Shown here piece by piece: positions 52,684-62,141 of a stretch of 64,000 bases of DNA. How positions within the stretch are numbered: the first letter of the stretch is position 1; every line of letters starts with the position of its first letter. A program made the position numbers and the translations under genes. The stretch is from Lacinutrix sp. C3R15 (GTDB lineage: Bacteria > Bacteroidota > Bacteroidia > Flavobacteriales > Flavobacteriaceae). The notes beneath the pieces were generated by a model, which saw only the letters and a program-made list of their open reading frames with translations, made no database searches and was not told the origin of the DNA. The stretch covers positions 62,001 to 126,000 of the forward strand of contig NZ_JAHKPZ010000034.1 of NCBI RefSeq assembly GCF_018860825.1. The letters run 5' to 3'.

Positions 52684-53418
52684 TTAAGAAGTTGCTTTAT
52701 TTAATTTAATAAAACGCAACTTATCTAGCACCACCATAATACAATAGGTAATATCTATTTCATGCCATTTTACACCAAAATTTGCGCGTCCGCTATGCGA
52801 ATGATGGTTGTTATGGTAACCTTCTCCCATCATTAAAAAATCAAATGGTAAAAGGTTTTTAGAAGTATCACTTACCTTAAAGTTTCTGTAGCCATAAATA
52901 TGTGCAAACCAGTTAATAATTACACCATGTATTGGCGCCATAAAAAAAGCAATAGGTAATAATAACCAATGCCACCAAGCAGTAGCAAATACAATAAAAA
53001 ACAAGGTATATAATGCAGCCCAAACTAATCTGGATGCTCTAGAGCTTGCAAATTTATCAAAAGACTCCCATTGCGGAACGTTTTTAGTAAACTTATCTGC
53101 AACAGCAATGCGTTTTTGGTTAATGTCTTGATATATGTTTTTGGTACGCCACATCATAGAAAACACATTAGCATCGTATTTTGGAGAGTGCGGATCTTTT
53201 TCTGTGTCTGCATAGGCATGGTGCATTCTATGCATTACCCCATAACCATAAGCACTTAAATAATTAGACCCTTGAAATACCCAAGTTAAAAAAAAGCATA
53301 CGCGCTCTGCCGTTTTAGACATGGTAAAGGTTTGATGAGCTGCGTAACGATGTAAAAAGAAAGTTTGAAAAAACAAACCTGTGTACCATAAAATGATAAC
53401 AAATAATAATATACTCAT
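52684..53418 (-). CDS. acyl-CoA/acyl-lipid delta-9-type fatty acid desaturase
   Basis: 244 residues with three membrane regions. The three histidine boxes of integral-membrane desaturases are present: HRYAAH (23-28), HRMHH (63-67, followed by AYADTEKDPHSP) and HNNHH near residue 200. The enzyme introduces a cis double bond into fatty acyl chains using a di-iron site and electrons from ferredoxin or cytochrome b5-like donors. It lacks the longer N-terminus of many homologues, although the first His box is complete. A Crp-type regulator gene lies upstream on the same strand. Confidence 0.88.
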   Translation of the reverse strand: MSILLFVIILWYTGLFFQTFFLHRYAAHQTFTMSKTAERVCFFLTWVFQGSNYLSAYGYGVMHRMHHAYADTEKDPHSPKYDANVFSMMWRTKNIYQDINQKRIAVADKFTKNVPQWESFDKFASSRASRLVWAALYTLFFIVFATAWWHWLLLPIAFFMAPIHGVIINWFAHIYGYRNFKVSDTSKNLLPFDFLMMGEGYHNNHHSHSGRANFGVKWHEIDITYCIMVVLDKLRFIKLNKATS

Positions 53419-53434
53419 AGTTTTTATTAAAACG

Positions 53435-53465
53435 CAAAGGTCTTAATAAGGCAATATAATTACAA
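53435..53465 (-). promoter_or_regulatory. promoter of the desaturase gene
   Basis: On the minus strand TTG (53463-53465), a 20-bp spacer and GACCTTTG (53435-53442) match the TTG-N17-23-TAnnTTTG consensus with one mismatch. It lies 17 bp before the ATG at 53418. Confidence 0.55.
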
Positions 53466-53560
53466 TGAACCTAGGTTAAGAAATGGTTTTTTATTTTTAT
53501 AAATAATATAAAATACGTAAAGGTATTGTTTACTATATATAACAAACGTGCTAAATTACA

Positions 53561-54130
53561 TTAAGAAATACGTTTTCTTATTCGGCTTAAAGCCTGTGCT
53601 GTAACACCAATATACGATGCTATGTATTTTAAAGGAACTTCTTTAATAAGGTTTGGTCTTTCTGTAAAAAGGTTTAAGTAACGCTCTTCTGCAGTTTCAT
53701 TTAAAAGCGATTGTTCGCGTTTAGATTTTATAAGAAATAAACGTTCTGAAGATAATCTGCCAATTAAATTACCCATTGCCGTTTTTTCATATACTTCTTG
53801 CAAATCTGCATATGAAATACTCCAAATAGTCAAAGTACTTAAAGCTTCTATTTGATAAAGTGATGGTGTTCTTGTTAAAAAAGAATCATAAGCACTTATA
53901 AATTCATTTTTAAAACAAAAACCAAAGGTTATTTCTTTTTCTTTATCTTCTTTAGGTATTAAAAAACGTGCAATTCCTTTTTCTATAAAAGATATATAGT
54001 TTTCTGTTTCGCCAACATCTAACAATTTGCTCTTTTTTTTAATAACTCTCTTTTCTAATTTTGAAGAAAACAATTGCCAATCTGCATCAGAAACAGGCAC
54101 TGTTTTTTCAATATACTCTCTAAAATCCAT
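53561..54130 (-). CDS. Crp/Fnr-family transcriptional regulator
   Basis: 189 residues from the ATG at 54130, preceded by AAAAAAAGGA; a TTG seven codons upstream is less likely. The N-terminal cyclic-nucleotide-binding fold reads [22 protein letters not shown] ... [11 protein letters not shown] (in part). The C-terminal helix-turn-helix is [25 protein letters not shown]. There is no Fnr-type Fe-S cysteine set at the N-terminus. It may control the adjacent desaturase or the acetate cluster; neither is shown by the sequence. Confidence 0.82.
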   Translation of the reverse strand: MDFREYIEKTVPVSDADWQLFSSKLEKRVIKKKSKLLDVGETENYISFIEKGIARFLIPKEDKEKEITFGFCFKNEFISAYDSFLTRTPSLYQIEALSTLTIWSISYADLQEVYEKTAMGNLIGRLSSERLFLIKSKREQSLLNETAEERYLNLFTERPNLIKEVPLKYIASYIGVTAQALSRIRKRIS

Positions 54131-54319
54131 TCCTTTTTTTGTGTAAAGCAAAGAAAGGAATTTAATTTTATAGTTGTAATAATTTTGTTATAAATACAGT
54201 ATTATAATACGTATTTCTGAACAAAAAATGTGTGTAAAAAAATCTCCTTCTTGTGATAAGGAAAAGAATTTATTACTGCTTTTTTTAAGAAAAAATTGGT
54301 TTGTTTTTTAAAAGTACAA

Positions 54320-54347
54320 ACCCTCTTTCATCAAAAAAGGAAAGAGG
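54320..54347 (-). terminator. terminator after acs
   Basis: CCCTCTTTC (54320-54328) and GAAAGAGGG (54339-54347) form a perfect 9-bp stem about 50 bp beyond the acs stop codon. The following T-run on the minus strand is weak. Confidence 0.6.
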
Positions 54348-54399
54348 GCAATACTTTTTTACGTTATTTATGTAATAAAACAGTAATAAAGGAGATGTA

Positions 54400-56307
54400 T
54401 TATAATGCGTTATCAATAATATCCTGCACACATTCTGGATTTAATAAAGTACTAATATCTCCTAAATTACTTGTATCTTTTTCTGCTATTTTACGTAAAA
54501 TACGACGCATAATTTTTCCGCTTCGTGTTTTTGGTAAACCTTCTGTAAACTGAATTTTATCTAGTTTAGCAATAGGACCAATTTTATCTGAAATTAATTG
54601 ATTAATCTCTTTTCTTAGGTTATCCTGGTTTCTATATTCTCCAGCGTCTTTTAAAGTAATATAACCATAAAGTGCACTTCCTTTTACATCATGAGGAAAA
54701 CCTACAATGGCACTTTCAGAAATTGCTTGATGCTCATTAATAGCATCTTCAATTGGTGCTGTACCTAAATTATGACCCGAAACAATAATAACATCATCTA
54801 CTCTACCTGTTATTCTGTAATAGCCAACCTCATCACGTAAAGCACCATCTCCTGTAAAATATTTATTTTCAAAACTTGAAAAATAGGTGTCTTTATAGCG
54901 TTGGTGATTTCCCCAAATGGTTCTAGCAATACTTGGCCAAGGGAATTTAACACATAATCGACCTTCTACTTGATTTCCTTTTAATTCTTCGCCATTTTCA
55001 TCCATTAAACAAGGCTGTATACCTATAAAAGGTAAAGTTGCATAGGTTGGTTTTGTTGGTGTTACATACGGAATTGGTGTTATCATAATACCTCCTGTTT
55101 CGGTTTGCCACCAAGAATCTATAATTGGACTTTTTCCTTTTCCTACATTGTCATTATACCAATGCCAAGCTTCTTCATTAATGGGTTCTCCTACACTACC
55201 TAAAACTTTTAGAGAAGATAAATCGTATTTTTCTACTAACTCTACTCCTTGTTTTGCTAAGGCACGAATAGCTGTTGGTGCTGTATAAAACTGATTTACT
55301 TTATGTTTTTCTACAATATTCCAAAAACGTCCAAAATCTGGATAGCTAGGTACTCCTTCAAAAAGCACTGTGGTTGCACCATTACATAATGGACCATATA
55401 CAATGTAAGAATGCCCAGTAATCCATCCTATATCTGCAGTACACCAATACACATCATTTTCTCTATATTGAAAGGCATTTTTAAAGGAGTATGCAGTATA
55501 CACCATATAACCAGCTGTAGTATGTACCATTCCTTTTGGTTTACCAGTAGATCCTGAAGTATATAATATAAATAACGGATCTTCGGCTTGCATTATTTCT
55601 GCTTTACATTGGTCTGAAGCAGCGTCTAATAAAGGTTGTAACCATTTATCTCTACCTTCTTTCATTTGAATATCGGAATGAATTCGTTTTGCTACTAAAA
55701 CCGTATTTACACCATCACAACTCTCTAAAGCTTCATCTACAATACCTTTTAAATCGATAGTTTTGGAACCTCGATACGAACCATCTGCAGTAATTACAAT
55801 TTTACAATCACTATCATTAATTCTTGTGGCTAATGCTGTTGCCGAAAAACCTGCAAAAACTACAGAGTGAATTGCTCCTATTCTAGCACAAGCTAAAACC
55901 GAAATAGCCAATTCAGGAATCATAGGCACATAAATACACACTCTGTCTCCTTTTTTTACACCTTGCTCTTTTAATACATTAGCAAATTGATTAACTCTAT
56001 GGTATAATTGTCTATACGTAATATGCTCTGCTCCTTCATTTGGGTCATTAGGCTCAAATAAGATTGCTGTTTTATCACCACGAGTGGCTAAATGTCTGTC
56101 TATACAGTTTTCGGTAATATTTAATTGCGCTCCTTCAAACCATTTTACTTCTGGTTTAGAAAAATCCCATTCTAAAACATTATCCCATTTTTTTCGCCAT
56201 AAAAAATGCTCTTCGGCTATTTCTTCCCAGAAATTCTCAGGATTCCTAACGGATTTTCTATAGACTTGGTAGTACTCTTCTAGGTGTTTTATGTGATAAT
56301 TACTCAT
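54400..56307 (-). CDS. acs: acetate-CoA ligase (acetyl-CoA synthetase)
   Basis: 635 residues. AMP-binding motifs include YTSGSTGKPKG, DSWWQTETGG, FTGDGALRDEVGYYRITGRVDD (in parts) and the acetylatable lysine in PKTRSGKIMRR. The N-terminal ACAS domain (YHIKHLEEYYQVYRKS) is typical of Acs. It activates acetate to acetyl-CoA via acetyl-AMP. The Trp of DSWWQTE fits a small acyl pocket. It is the last gene of the acetate/propionate cluster, 168 bp after the prpE-like gene. Confidence 0.92.
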   Translation of the reverse strand: MSNYHIKHLEEYYQVYRKSVRNPENFWEEIAEEHFLWRKKWDNVLEWDFSKPEVKWFEGAQLNITENCIDRHLATRGDKTAILFEPNDPNEGAEHITYRQLYHRVNQFANVLKEQGVKKGDRVCIYVPMIPELAISVLACARIGAIHSVVFAGFSATALATRINDSDCKIVITADGSYRGSKTIDLKGIVDEALESCDGVNTVLVAKRIHSDIQMKEGRDKWLQPLLDAASDQCKAEIMQAEDPLFILYTSGSTGKPKGMVHTTAGYMVYTAYSFKNAFQYRENDVYWCTADIGWITGHSYIVYGPLCNGATTVLFEGVPSYPDFGRFWNIVEKHKVNQFYTAPTAIRALAKQGVELVEKYDLSSLKVLGSVGEPINEEAWHWYNDNVGKGKSPIIDSWWQTETGGIMITPIPYVTPTKPTYATLPFIGIQPCLMDENGEELKGNQVEGRLCVKFPWPSIARTIWGNHQRYKDTYFSSFENKYFTGDGALRDEVGYYRITGRVDDVIIVSGHNLGTAPIEDAINEHQAISESAIVGFPHDVKGSALYGYITLKDAGEYRNQDNLRKEINQLISDKIGPIAKLDKIQFTEGLPKTRSGKIMRRILRKIAEKDTSNLGDISTLLNPECVQDIIDNAL

Positions 56308-56475
56308 AATTTGATTGTTTAAGGTTTTTATTAAATAGGTCTAGACTGTGCTTGACCTTACATTAATTATATTTTACATTAATTCTTTAGATTTCAATAC
56401 CAGTTGCTTCTACTTATAAAATTACCAATTGCAATGATGGTTTATTGTTATTTTTAAAAGCAGGATAGCAAGCAC

Positions 56476-58374
56476 TTAGTTATGAATTCCAATTTTATGG
56501 GTTTGATAAACGGTTTTAATTTCTTCTATTATTGATACATCATCAATAGTAGAAGGTATATTATATTGTTGTTCATCTGCAATGTTTCGTAATAATTTAC
56601 GAAGAATTTTTCCGCTTCGCGTTTTGGGTAATCTGTTAACCACTAACACATCTCTAAAAGATGCTACAGCACCAATTTCTTTACGTACATCTTGAATAAT
56701 TTCTTTTTGAATGGTTTGTTGTTTTCCTGGAGTTTCATTAGATTTTAAAACGACTAAACCCAATGGTTTTTGTCCTTTAAGTTCGCAATGCACTCCAAAA
56801 ACAGCACATTCTGCAACATCACTATGTGAGGCTACAATTTCTTCCATTTCTGCTGTAGATAAACGGTGTCCTGCAACATTAATAATATCATCAACACGAC
56901 CAGTAATAAACACATAATTGTCTTCGTCTTTATAGCCACCATCTCCCGAAAAATAATATCCCGGAAAACGATCTAAGTATCCAGACTTAAAACGTTCTGG
57001 ATTTCCCCAAAGGTTACTTAATGTTCCTGGTGGTAATGGTAGTTTTACAGCAACATAACCTTCTACACTTGACTCTACTTGCTCACCATCTTCATCTAAA
57101 ATTTGAATATCATAACCACAAACAGGAGAACCTGCAGAACCTGGTCTTATTTCTTGTAAATCTACACCAACCATATTGGCTAACATAGGCCAACCACTTT
57201 CGGTTTGCCACCAATGGTCTATTACAGGAATACCTAACTGCTCTTCTGCCCAGGTTAATGTTGCTACATCACAACGCTCACCAGCCAAAAACTGATATTT
57301 TAAACACGATAAATCATATCTTTTAATAAATTCACCTTCAGGATCTTCTTTTTTTATGGCTCTAATTGCAGTTGGTGCAGTAAACATTGCTTTTACATTA
57401 TGTTCACTTATTACTCGCCAAAACGTAGATGCATCTGGAGTACGAATAGGTTTTCCTTCAAATAATACGGAAGTATTTCTGTTTAATAAAGGTCCGTAAG
57501 CAATAAAGCTATGTCCTACAACCCAACCAACATCACTTGCAGCCCAAAAAGTTTCGCCTTCATTTACGCCATAGATATATTTCATTGAAAATTTTAAAGC
57601 AGTTGCATAACCTCCTGTATCTCTAATTATTCCTTTTGGTGTTCCTGTTGTTCCTGAAGTATACAGTATATAGGAAGGATGTGTCGATTTAACAGAAACA
57701 GGTGCTACAGAAGGAGATTCTGCTACTAAAGTGGTATAATTTATATCGTAGCTTTTATTAGGTATTTCTACACCTAATTGTCTATCAAAAACTACAACAC
57801 GTTCTGGTTTATTTTTAGCTTTTTCAATCGCTTCATCTACAAAAGGTTTGTATGGAATAATACGTTCAATTTCTACTCCGTTAGATGCTGTAATAATTAC
57901 TTTTGGTTTAGAATCATCTATACGAATAGCCAATTCATGTGGTGCAAAACCACCAAACACAACCGAGTGTATTACACCTATTCTAGCACAGGCTAACATT
58001 GCATATAATGCTTGCGGAATCATTGGCATATAAATAATACAGGTATCTCCTTTTTGTAAACCTAAACCTTGTAATCCACCAGCAAGTTTAGAAACCTCGT
58101 GGTGTAATTGATTAAAAGTTATGTGTTGTTTTGTGTTGGTTACTGGCGAATCATAAATAATAGCATTTTGAGCTCCAAAACCGTCGTTAATATGTTTGTC
58201 TATACACAAATAACTTAGATTAAGTTCTCCATCTTCAAACCATTGGTTATAATTAAAGGCATCTTTAGACAAGATGTTTTTTGGTACTTTAAACCAATCT
58301 AATTGCTTTGCTTGTTCACTCCAGAATTGTTCTGGGTGTGCAATACTTTCTTGATAAAAATTTTGATATTTCAT
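56476..58374 (-). CDS. prpE: propionyl-CoA synthetase-like acyl-CoA ligase
   Basis: 632 residues of the same family as Acs. It carries YTSGTTGTPKG, DHWWQTESGWPM, FSGDGGYKDEDNYVFITGR (in part) and PKTRSGKILRK with the catalytic lysine. The GWPM sequence after the TES motif and FLAGERCDVATLTWAEEQLG are characteristic of PrpE/ACSS3-type ligases rather than Acs. It would make propionyl-CoA, feeding the carboxylase encoded at 14.1-17.7 kb. It starts 2 bp after the small membrane-protein gene stop. The symbol reflects a likely, untested specificity. Confidence 0.8.
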   Translation of the reverse strand: MKYQNFYQESIAHPEQFWSEQAKQLDWFKVPKNILSKDAFNYNQWFEDGELNLSYLCIDKHINDGFGAQNAIIYDSPVTNTKQHITFNQLHHEVSKLAGGLQGLGLQKGDTCIIYMPMIPQALYAMLACARIGVIHSVVFGGFAPHELAIRIDDSKPKVIITASNGVEIERIIPYKPFVDEAIEKAKNKPERVVVFDRQLGVEIPNKSYDINYTTLVAESPSVAPVSVKSTHPSYILYTSGTTGTPKGIIRDTGGYATALKFSMKYIYGVNEGETFWAASDVGWVVGHSFIAYGPLLNRNTSVLFEGKPIRTPDASTFWRVISEHNVKAMFTAPTAIRAIKKEDPEGEFIKRYDLSCLKYQFLAGERCDVATLTWAEEQLGIPVIDHWWQTESGWPMLANMVGVDLQEIRPGSAGSPVCGYDIQILDEDGEQVESSVEGYVAVKLPLPPGTLSNLWGNPERFKSGYLDRFPGYYFSGDGGYKDEDNYVFITGRVDDIINVAGHRLSTAEMEEIVASHSDVAECAVFGVHCELKGQKPLGLVVLKSNETPGKQQTIQKEIIQDVRKEIGAVASFRDVLVVNRLPKTRSGKILRKLLRNIADEQQYNIPSTIDDVSIIEEIKTVYQTHKIGIHN

Positions 58375-58376
58375 GG

Positions 58377-58595
58377 CTATGCTTTTTTATAATTAAATAA
58401 GCCAAACCAATTGGGATTAAGCACTTTTAGCTTGATAAGCGCCCAAATAATAATTACAAAACAAACTCCCATGACTATAGATAGCAAAGGGCTAACGTTG
58501 GTTTTGTTTTCGAATTTAAACCTTAAAAAAAGGGTACCAATAATATAGATACTAATAATAATATCTGACATTAATGGGTTGATGCGAAATTTCAT
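58377..58595 (-). CDS. small two-helix membrane protein
   Basis: 72 residues: a helix at ~10-25 (DIIISIYIIGTLFLRF), a second at ~38-58 (LLSIVMGVCFVIIIWALIKL), and a short basic tail. It sits between the response-regulator gene and the prpE-like gene, with a 2-bp gap to the latter, which strongly suggests co-transcription. I do not recognise the family. Confidence 0.6.
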   Translation of the reverse strand: MKFRINPLMSDIIISIYIIGTLFLRFKFENKTNVSPLLSIVMGVCFVIIIWALIKLKVLNPNWFGLFNYKKA

Positions 58596-58667
58596 GTCTT
58601 TAAACTTTAATTAAACTTAGTTTGTTTGCACACAAAACCAATTTTAAAAAAACTTAAAAAACTATTT

Positions 58668-59033
58668 CTAAGCTATGAGTTCCAGTATTTCTGAAACTAT
58701 TTTTTTAACTGAAAAAGGTTTGTTTAAATACTTATCTGCTCCTAGTTTTAAACCCTTTTCTATATCTGAAGCTTTATTTTTAGCAGTTAAAAATACGACT
58801 TTAGTATTTTTTAAACTATCTGTTTTTTTTATTTGTGTCAAGGTTTGGTAACCATCTACATTAGGCATCATAATATCTAACAAAACTACGTCTGGTATAT
58901 GATGTTTTAAAATTTCTAAAGCTTCACTTCCATCTCTTGCAATAAACACTTCAAAATCTTGTTTTTTAAAGGTGTATTCTAACGACATGACAATATTTGG
59001 CTCGTCGTCTACAATTAAAATTTTCTTCTTCAT
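58668..59033 (-). CDS. single-domain response regulator
   Basis: 121 residues from the ATG at 59033 (MKKKILIVDDEPNIVMSLEY). Receiver landmarks are DDE at 9-11, the phospho-acceptor Asp in VVLLDIMMPNVDGY, the Thr in VVFLTAKNKAS and Lys in DKYLNKPFSV. There is no output domain. The gene starts 16 bp after the SSS-kinase stop and is its obvious partner. A TTG further upstream overlaps the kinase gene and is rejected. Confidence 0.88.
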   Translation of the reverse strand: MKKKILIVDDEPNIVMSLEYTFKKQDFEVFIARDGSEALEILKHHIPDVVLLDIMMPNVDGYQTLTQIKKTDSLKNTKVVFLTAKNKASDIEKGLKLGADKYLNKPFSVKKIVSEILELIA

Positions 59034-59049
59034 ACTTTGAGGGAACAAT

Positions 59050-61740
59050 TTACTTAAAAGGTATGGTAAAAACAAGTATTGCTCCTTTTTTTACGCCTTT
59101 TGTAGCCCAAATTTTTCCTTGGTGTTTTTCTATTATTTGTTTGGTTATTGCTAAACCTAAACCACTACCTTCTGGTTTTCTGGTATTTTGGTGTTTAGAC
59201 TGGTAAAATTTATCGAAAATATAATCAAAATCTTCTTCAGGAATTCCTTTACCATTATCTGTTACAGAGATTTCAATTCTTTCATTTCCTAATTTATAAT
59301 CTACTATAATCTTTCCTTTTTTGCTTTCACAAAACTTAATCGCATTAGACAATAAGTTGGTTAATACCTGAAGAATTCTATCTTCATCATAATTAGTTTT
59401 AAAACTATGTGTATTTTTATTTATAATTTGCACTTCTTTTTTGGCTGCAATTTGCGCAATACTACTAATTGCTTTTACAATGGTTTTTTGAATATCGTGG
59501 TATTCTAAGTCTAAATTTAAACGTCCTGTTTCTAGTTTTTCAAAATCTAGAATATTATGAATTAATCTTCCTAAACGATCAGAATCTTGAAGAATGTTTT
59601 TTAAAAACTGTGCCTTTATTTCTTTTGGCATATCATCTTCTTCATCCATCAATAACTCTGTTGCTGCACGAATACCTGTAATTGGCGTTTTAAGTTCATG
59701 AGCTACTGTATCTAAAAATTCATCTTTTTGTTTGTCTTTACTTATTAATTCTTCATTGGCCTCTTTAAGTTTAGACGAAAGTTGAGTAAGCTCATTCGAT
59801 TTTTCTAGCAGCACCTTATTACTAACAATATTCTCTTTAGATTCTTCTAAAATTTTTAAAACTTCTACTAAACTAACACGCTCTTCTTTTACCACACTAG
59901 CAATAAGTATTTTAGCAGAAGCTGAGCCTATACTACCTGTTAACAGCTTTTCAGAAAAATTAATTAAACGCGCATCTGCTAACTGTGTGTCTTTTGGTAG
60001 TTTATATTTTGTGAAGAAAATACCCAAAGCTCGTGTTGCTCTTTTTTCTCCTAAAAAACGAATCAATACATTTTTAATATCTGCAACATAAGCCTCTCCT
60101 TTCCACACCAAAGCACTATCTTGAAGTGTTGTAAAATTCTTACTATCTACAAACATTTCGGCATAATTACGTTCTCTATAATTTCCTTTTGCCAGTAAGG
60201 AAACCACCATATAGGTCATTATATTAAAAGTCATACTCCAGAAAAAAGCATGTGCTGGCGGACTTAAAAAATCGATACCAAAAAGCGCATAAGGTTTTAA
60301 ATTAGTAACATTAAATAAACCAAATTGAGTAAAATCATCTGTTCCTGTATATACACGTAAAGTAAAAGGTAAAATCAAGGTATAAACAGCAATACAAAAA
60401 CCAACGAGAACACCTATAATAGCTGCTTTTGACGAACCACGATTCCAATACAAACCAAGAAAAAAAGAAGGTGCTAATTGCGCTATAATAACAAAAGATA
60501 TTAATCCTATAGAATATAACGACAACTCTTTAGAAAACAACACATAAAAGAAATACGCAGTAATTATAATAGTAAAAATAGAAATACGACGTATGTTTTT
60601 TATGTACTTAGAATTGCGTTCGGGTTGGTTTTTTATGAATTTATCAAGAAAACCATAAGGTATAATTAAGTTATTACTTACCATAGTAGACAAGGCTAAT
60701 GTAGAAACAATAACCATAGAGATAACTGCTGAAAAGCCACCTAAAAACACCAATGTTGCTAAAAAAGAATTATTGTTTTCTAATGGCAATAACAAAGAAT
60801 AGTATTCGGCATTTTTAGTGCTACCAAAGGTGAGTTTACCTGCCCAAGCAATAAAAATAACAAACAAATTAAACAGTAATAAGTATAACGGAAACAACCA
60901 AATGGCTTTTTTTAAATGCTTTTCTCTATTATTTTCTAATACCGAAACTTGAAATTGTCTTGGCAATAAAAAAACAGCCATAAAGGATAAAGAAATTAAA
61001 AACAACCAATTAAGTCCGTCTTCTACTCCGTTTAGCGTAGTGAGTTGTTTAAAATTTTGAGATATAGAAATTTGATCATAAATATCTGTTGTACCATCAA
61101 ACAAATAATAAGTTACATACACACCAATAATTAAAAAGAATACTAATTTTAAAACAGACTCAAAAGCTACAGTGGCAATGATTCCTTTGTGTTTTTCTGA
61201 AGCATCTGTATTTTGCGTACCAAAAAAAGTAGCAAAAACAGCTAACAACAAGGCTACATAAAATGTAGAATCGTCTATTACTGCTGTAGAAATATAACTG
61301 GTATCATCAGACATGATTTCAAAAGTTTCAGAAACTGCTTTTAGCTGTAAAGAAATGTATGGTAACGTACCAAAAAGACAAACAATAGTTACTAATGCTC
61401 CTAAAAACCTATTGTTTCCGTAACGAAGGGAAATAAAATCTGCTATAGATGAAATTTTATGTTGTTTAGAAATTCTAATAATTTTTCTGAGTACTACAAT
61501 CCATAAAGGCACAGCAATTACAGGACCTAAATAAATAGGCAAAAAGTTAATACCTGAATTTGCAGCTATACCAACACTACCATAATAGGTCCATGCAGAA
61601 CAATATACTGCTAAAGACAAGGTGTACACATACGGATTATTTACCCATTTGCTTTGTCGTTTTTTTTCAGCAAGAAAAGCAATGTAAAATAGCACTGCCA
61701 AATAAATTACAATAATGGAGATTAAAGCGTAATTATTCAT
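59050..61740 (-). CDS. sodium:solute symporter-histidine kinase fusion (CbrA-like)
   Basis: 896 residues. The first ~490 are an SSS-family transporter domain with about 13 helices (WVNNPYVYTLSLAVYCSAWTYYG, SSIADFISLRYGN). A linker follows, with a coiled coil (~590-660). The kinase part has DTVAHELKTPITGIRAATELL (His) and an HATPase domain with VLTNLLSNAIKF, VTDNGKGIPEEDF and GSGLGLAITKQII. CbrA-type proteins couple substrate passage to signalling. The gene overlaps the preceding small gene by 8 bp and is followed by a single-domain regulator. The likely signal is acetate or propionate, given the cluster. Confidence 0.9.
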   Translation of the reverse strand: MNNYALISIIVIYLAVLFYIAFLAEKKRQSKWVNNPYVYTLSLAVYCSAWTYYGSVGIAANSGINFLPIYLGPVIAVPLWIVVLRKIIRISKQHKISSIADFISLRYGNNRFLGALVTIVCLFGTLPYISLQLKAVSETFEIMSDDTSYISTAVIDDSTFYVALLLAVFATFFGTQNTDASEKHKGIIATVAFESVLKLVFFLIIGVYVTYYLFDGTTDIYDQISISQNFKQLTTLNGVEDGLNWLFLISLSFMAVFLLPRQFQVSVLENNREKHLKKAIWLFPLYLLLFNLFVIFIAWAGKLTFGSTKNAEYYSLLLPLENNNSFLATLVFLGGFSAVISMVIVSTLALSTMVSNNLIIPYGFLDKFIKNQPERNSKYIKNIRRISIFTIIITAYFFYVLFSKELSLYSIGLISFVIIAQLAPSFFLGLYWNRGSSKAAIIGVLVGFCIAVYTLILPFTLRVYTGTDDFTQFGLFNVTNLKPYALFGIDFLSPPAHAFFWSMTFNIMTYMVVSLLAKGNYRERNYAEMFVDSKNFTTLQDSALVWKGEAYVADIKNVLIRFLGEKRATRALGIFFTKYKLPKDTQLADARLINFSEKLLTGSIGSASAKILIASVVKEERVSLVEVLKILEESKENIVSNKVLLEKSNELTQLSSKLKEANEELISKDKQKDEFLDTVAHELKTPITGIRAATELLMDEEDDMPKEIKAQFLKNILQDSDRLGRLIHNILDFEKLETGRLNLDLEYHDIQKTIVKAISSIAQIAAKKEVQIINKNTHSFKTNYDEDRILQVLTNLLSNAIKFCESKKGKIIVDYKLGNERIEISVTDNGKGIPEEDFDYIFDKFYQSKHQNTRKPEGSGLGLAITKQIIEKHQGKIWATKGVKKGAILVFTIPFK

Positions 61741-61927
61741 AATGACGTTTTAATACGATATAAGAAATTATAATAGATACCAGCCAAACAGAAAATATAG
61801 AAAAATAGAGCGTTGGTATACCAAAAATAGCGCCTTCCAAATTAAAAATTAGAATAAATGGTATATTAAAAATTAAAAATAAAGCGATAGATAATACCAC
61901 AAGTTTTTGTTCGTGACGTTTTTTCAT
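61733..61927 (-). CDS. small membrane protein, candidate symporter accessory subunit
   Basis: 64 residues with two helices (LVVLSIALFLIFNIPFILIF; LYFSIFSVWLVSIIISYIVL) and basic ends. A good ribosome-binding site (AAAGGAG) precedes the ATG. It overlaps the SSS-kinase start by 8 bp, so the two are translationally coupled. Small two-helix subunits (DUF4212 class) commonly pair with SSS symporters; this one has the same layout, but the sequence match is loose. Confidence 0.65.
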   Translation of the reverse strand: MKKRHEQKLVVLSIALFLIFNIPFILIFNLEGAIFGIPTLYFSIFSVWLVSIIISYIVLKRHYE

Positions 61928-62141
61928 TTGCTTGGTTTTGCTCCTTTAATTAATTTAATAAAGTTAAATATTGCTTTCCCTTCAAAAAAAAAGAAGAGTG
62001 CTTTTACACCCATTACTTAATAGAGAAGTAAAACAATAATATTTTACTAATATAAGAAATCAGCACTACAAAATAGTAATGCTGATTTGCTAACTAAGTA
62101 AACTAAAATTAAGAGACTATAAAATGTTGACAAACAATTTT

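Noticed and set aside
61976-62010. A-rich stretch after the symporter gene as terminator
   Set aside because: I could not find a convincing stem; the symporter transcript may read into the downstream cluster.
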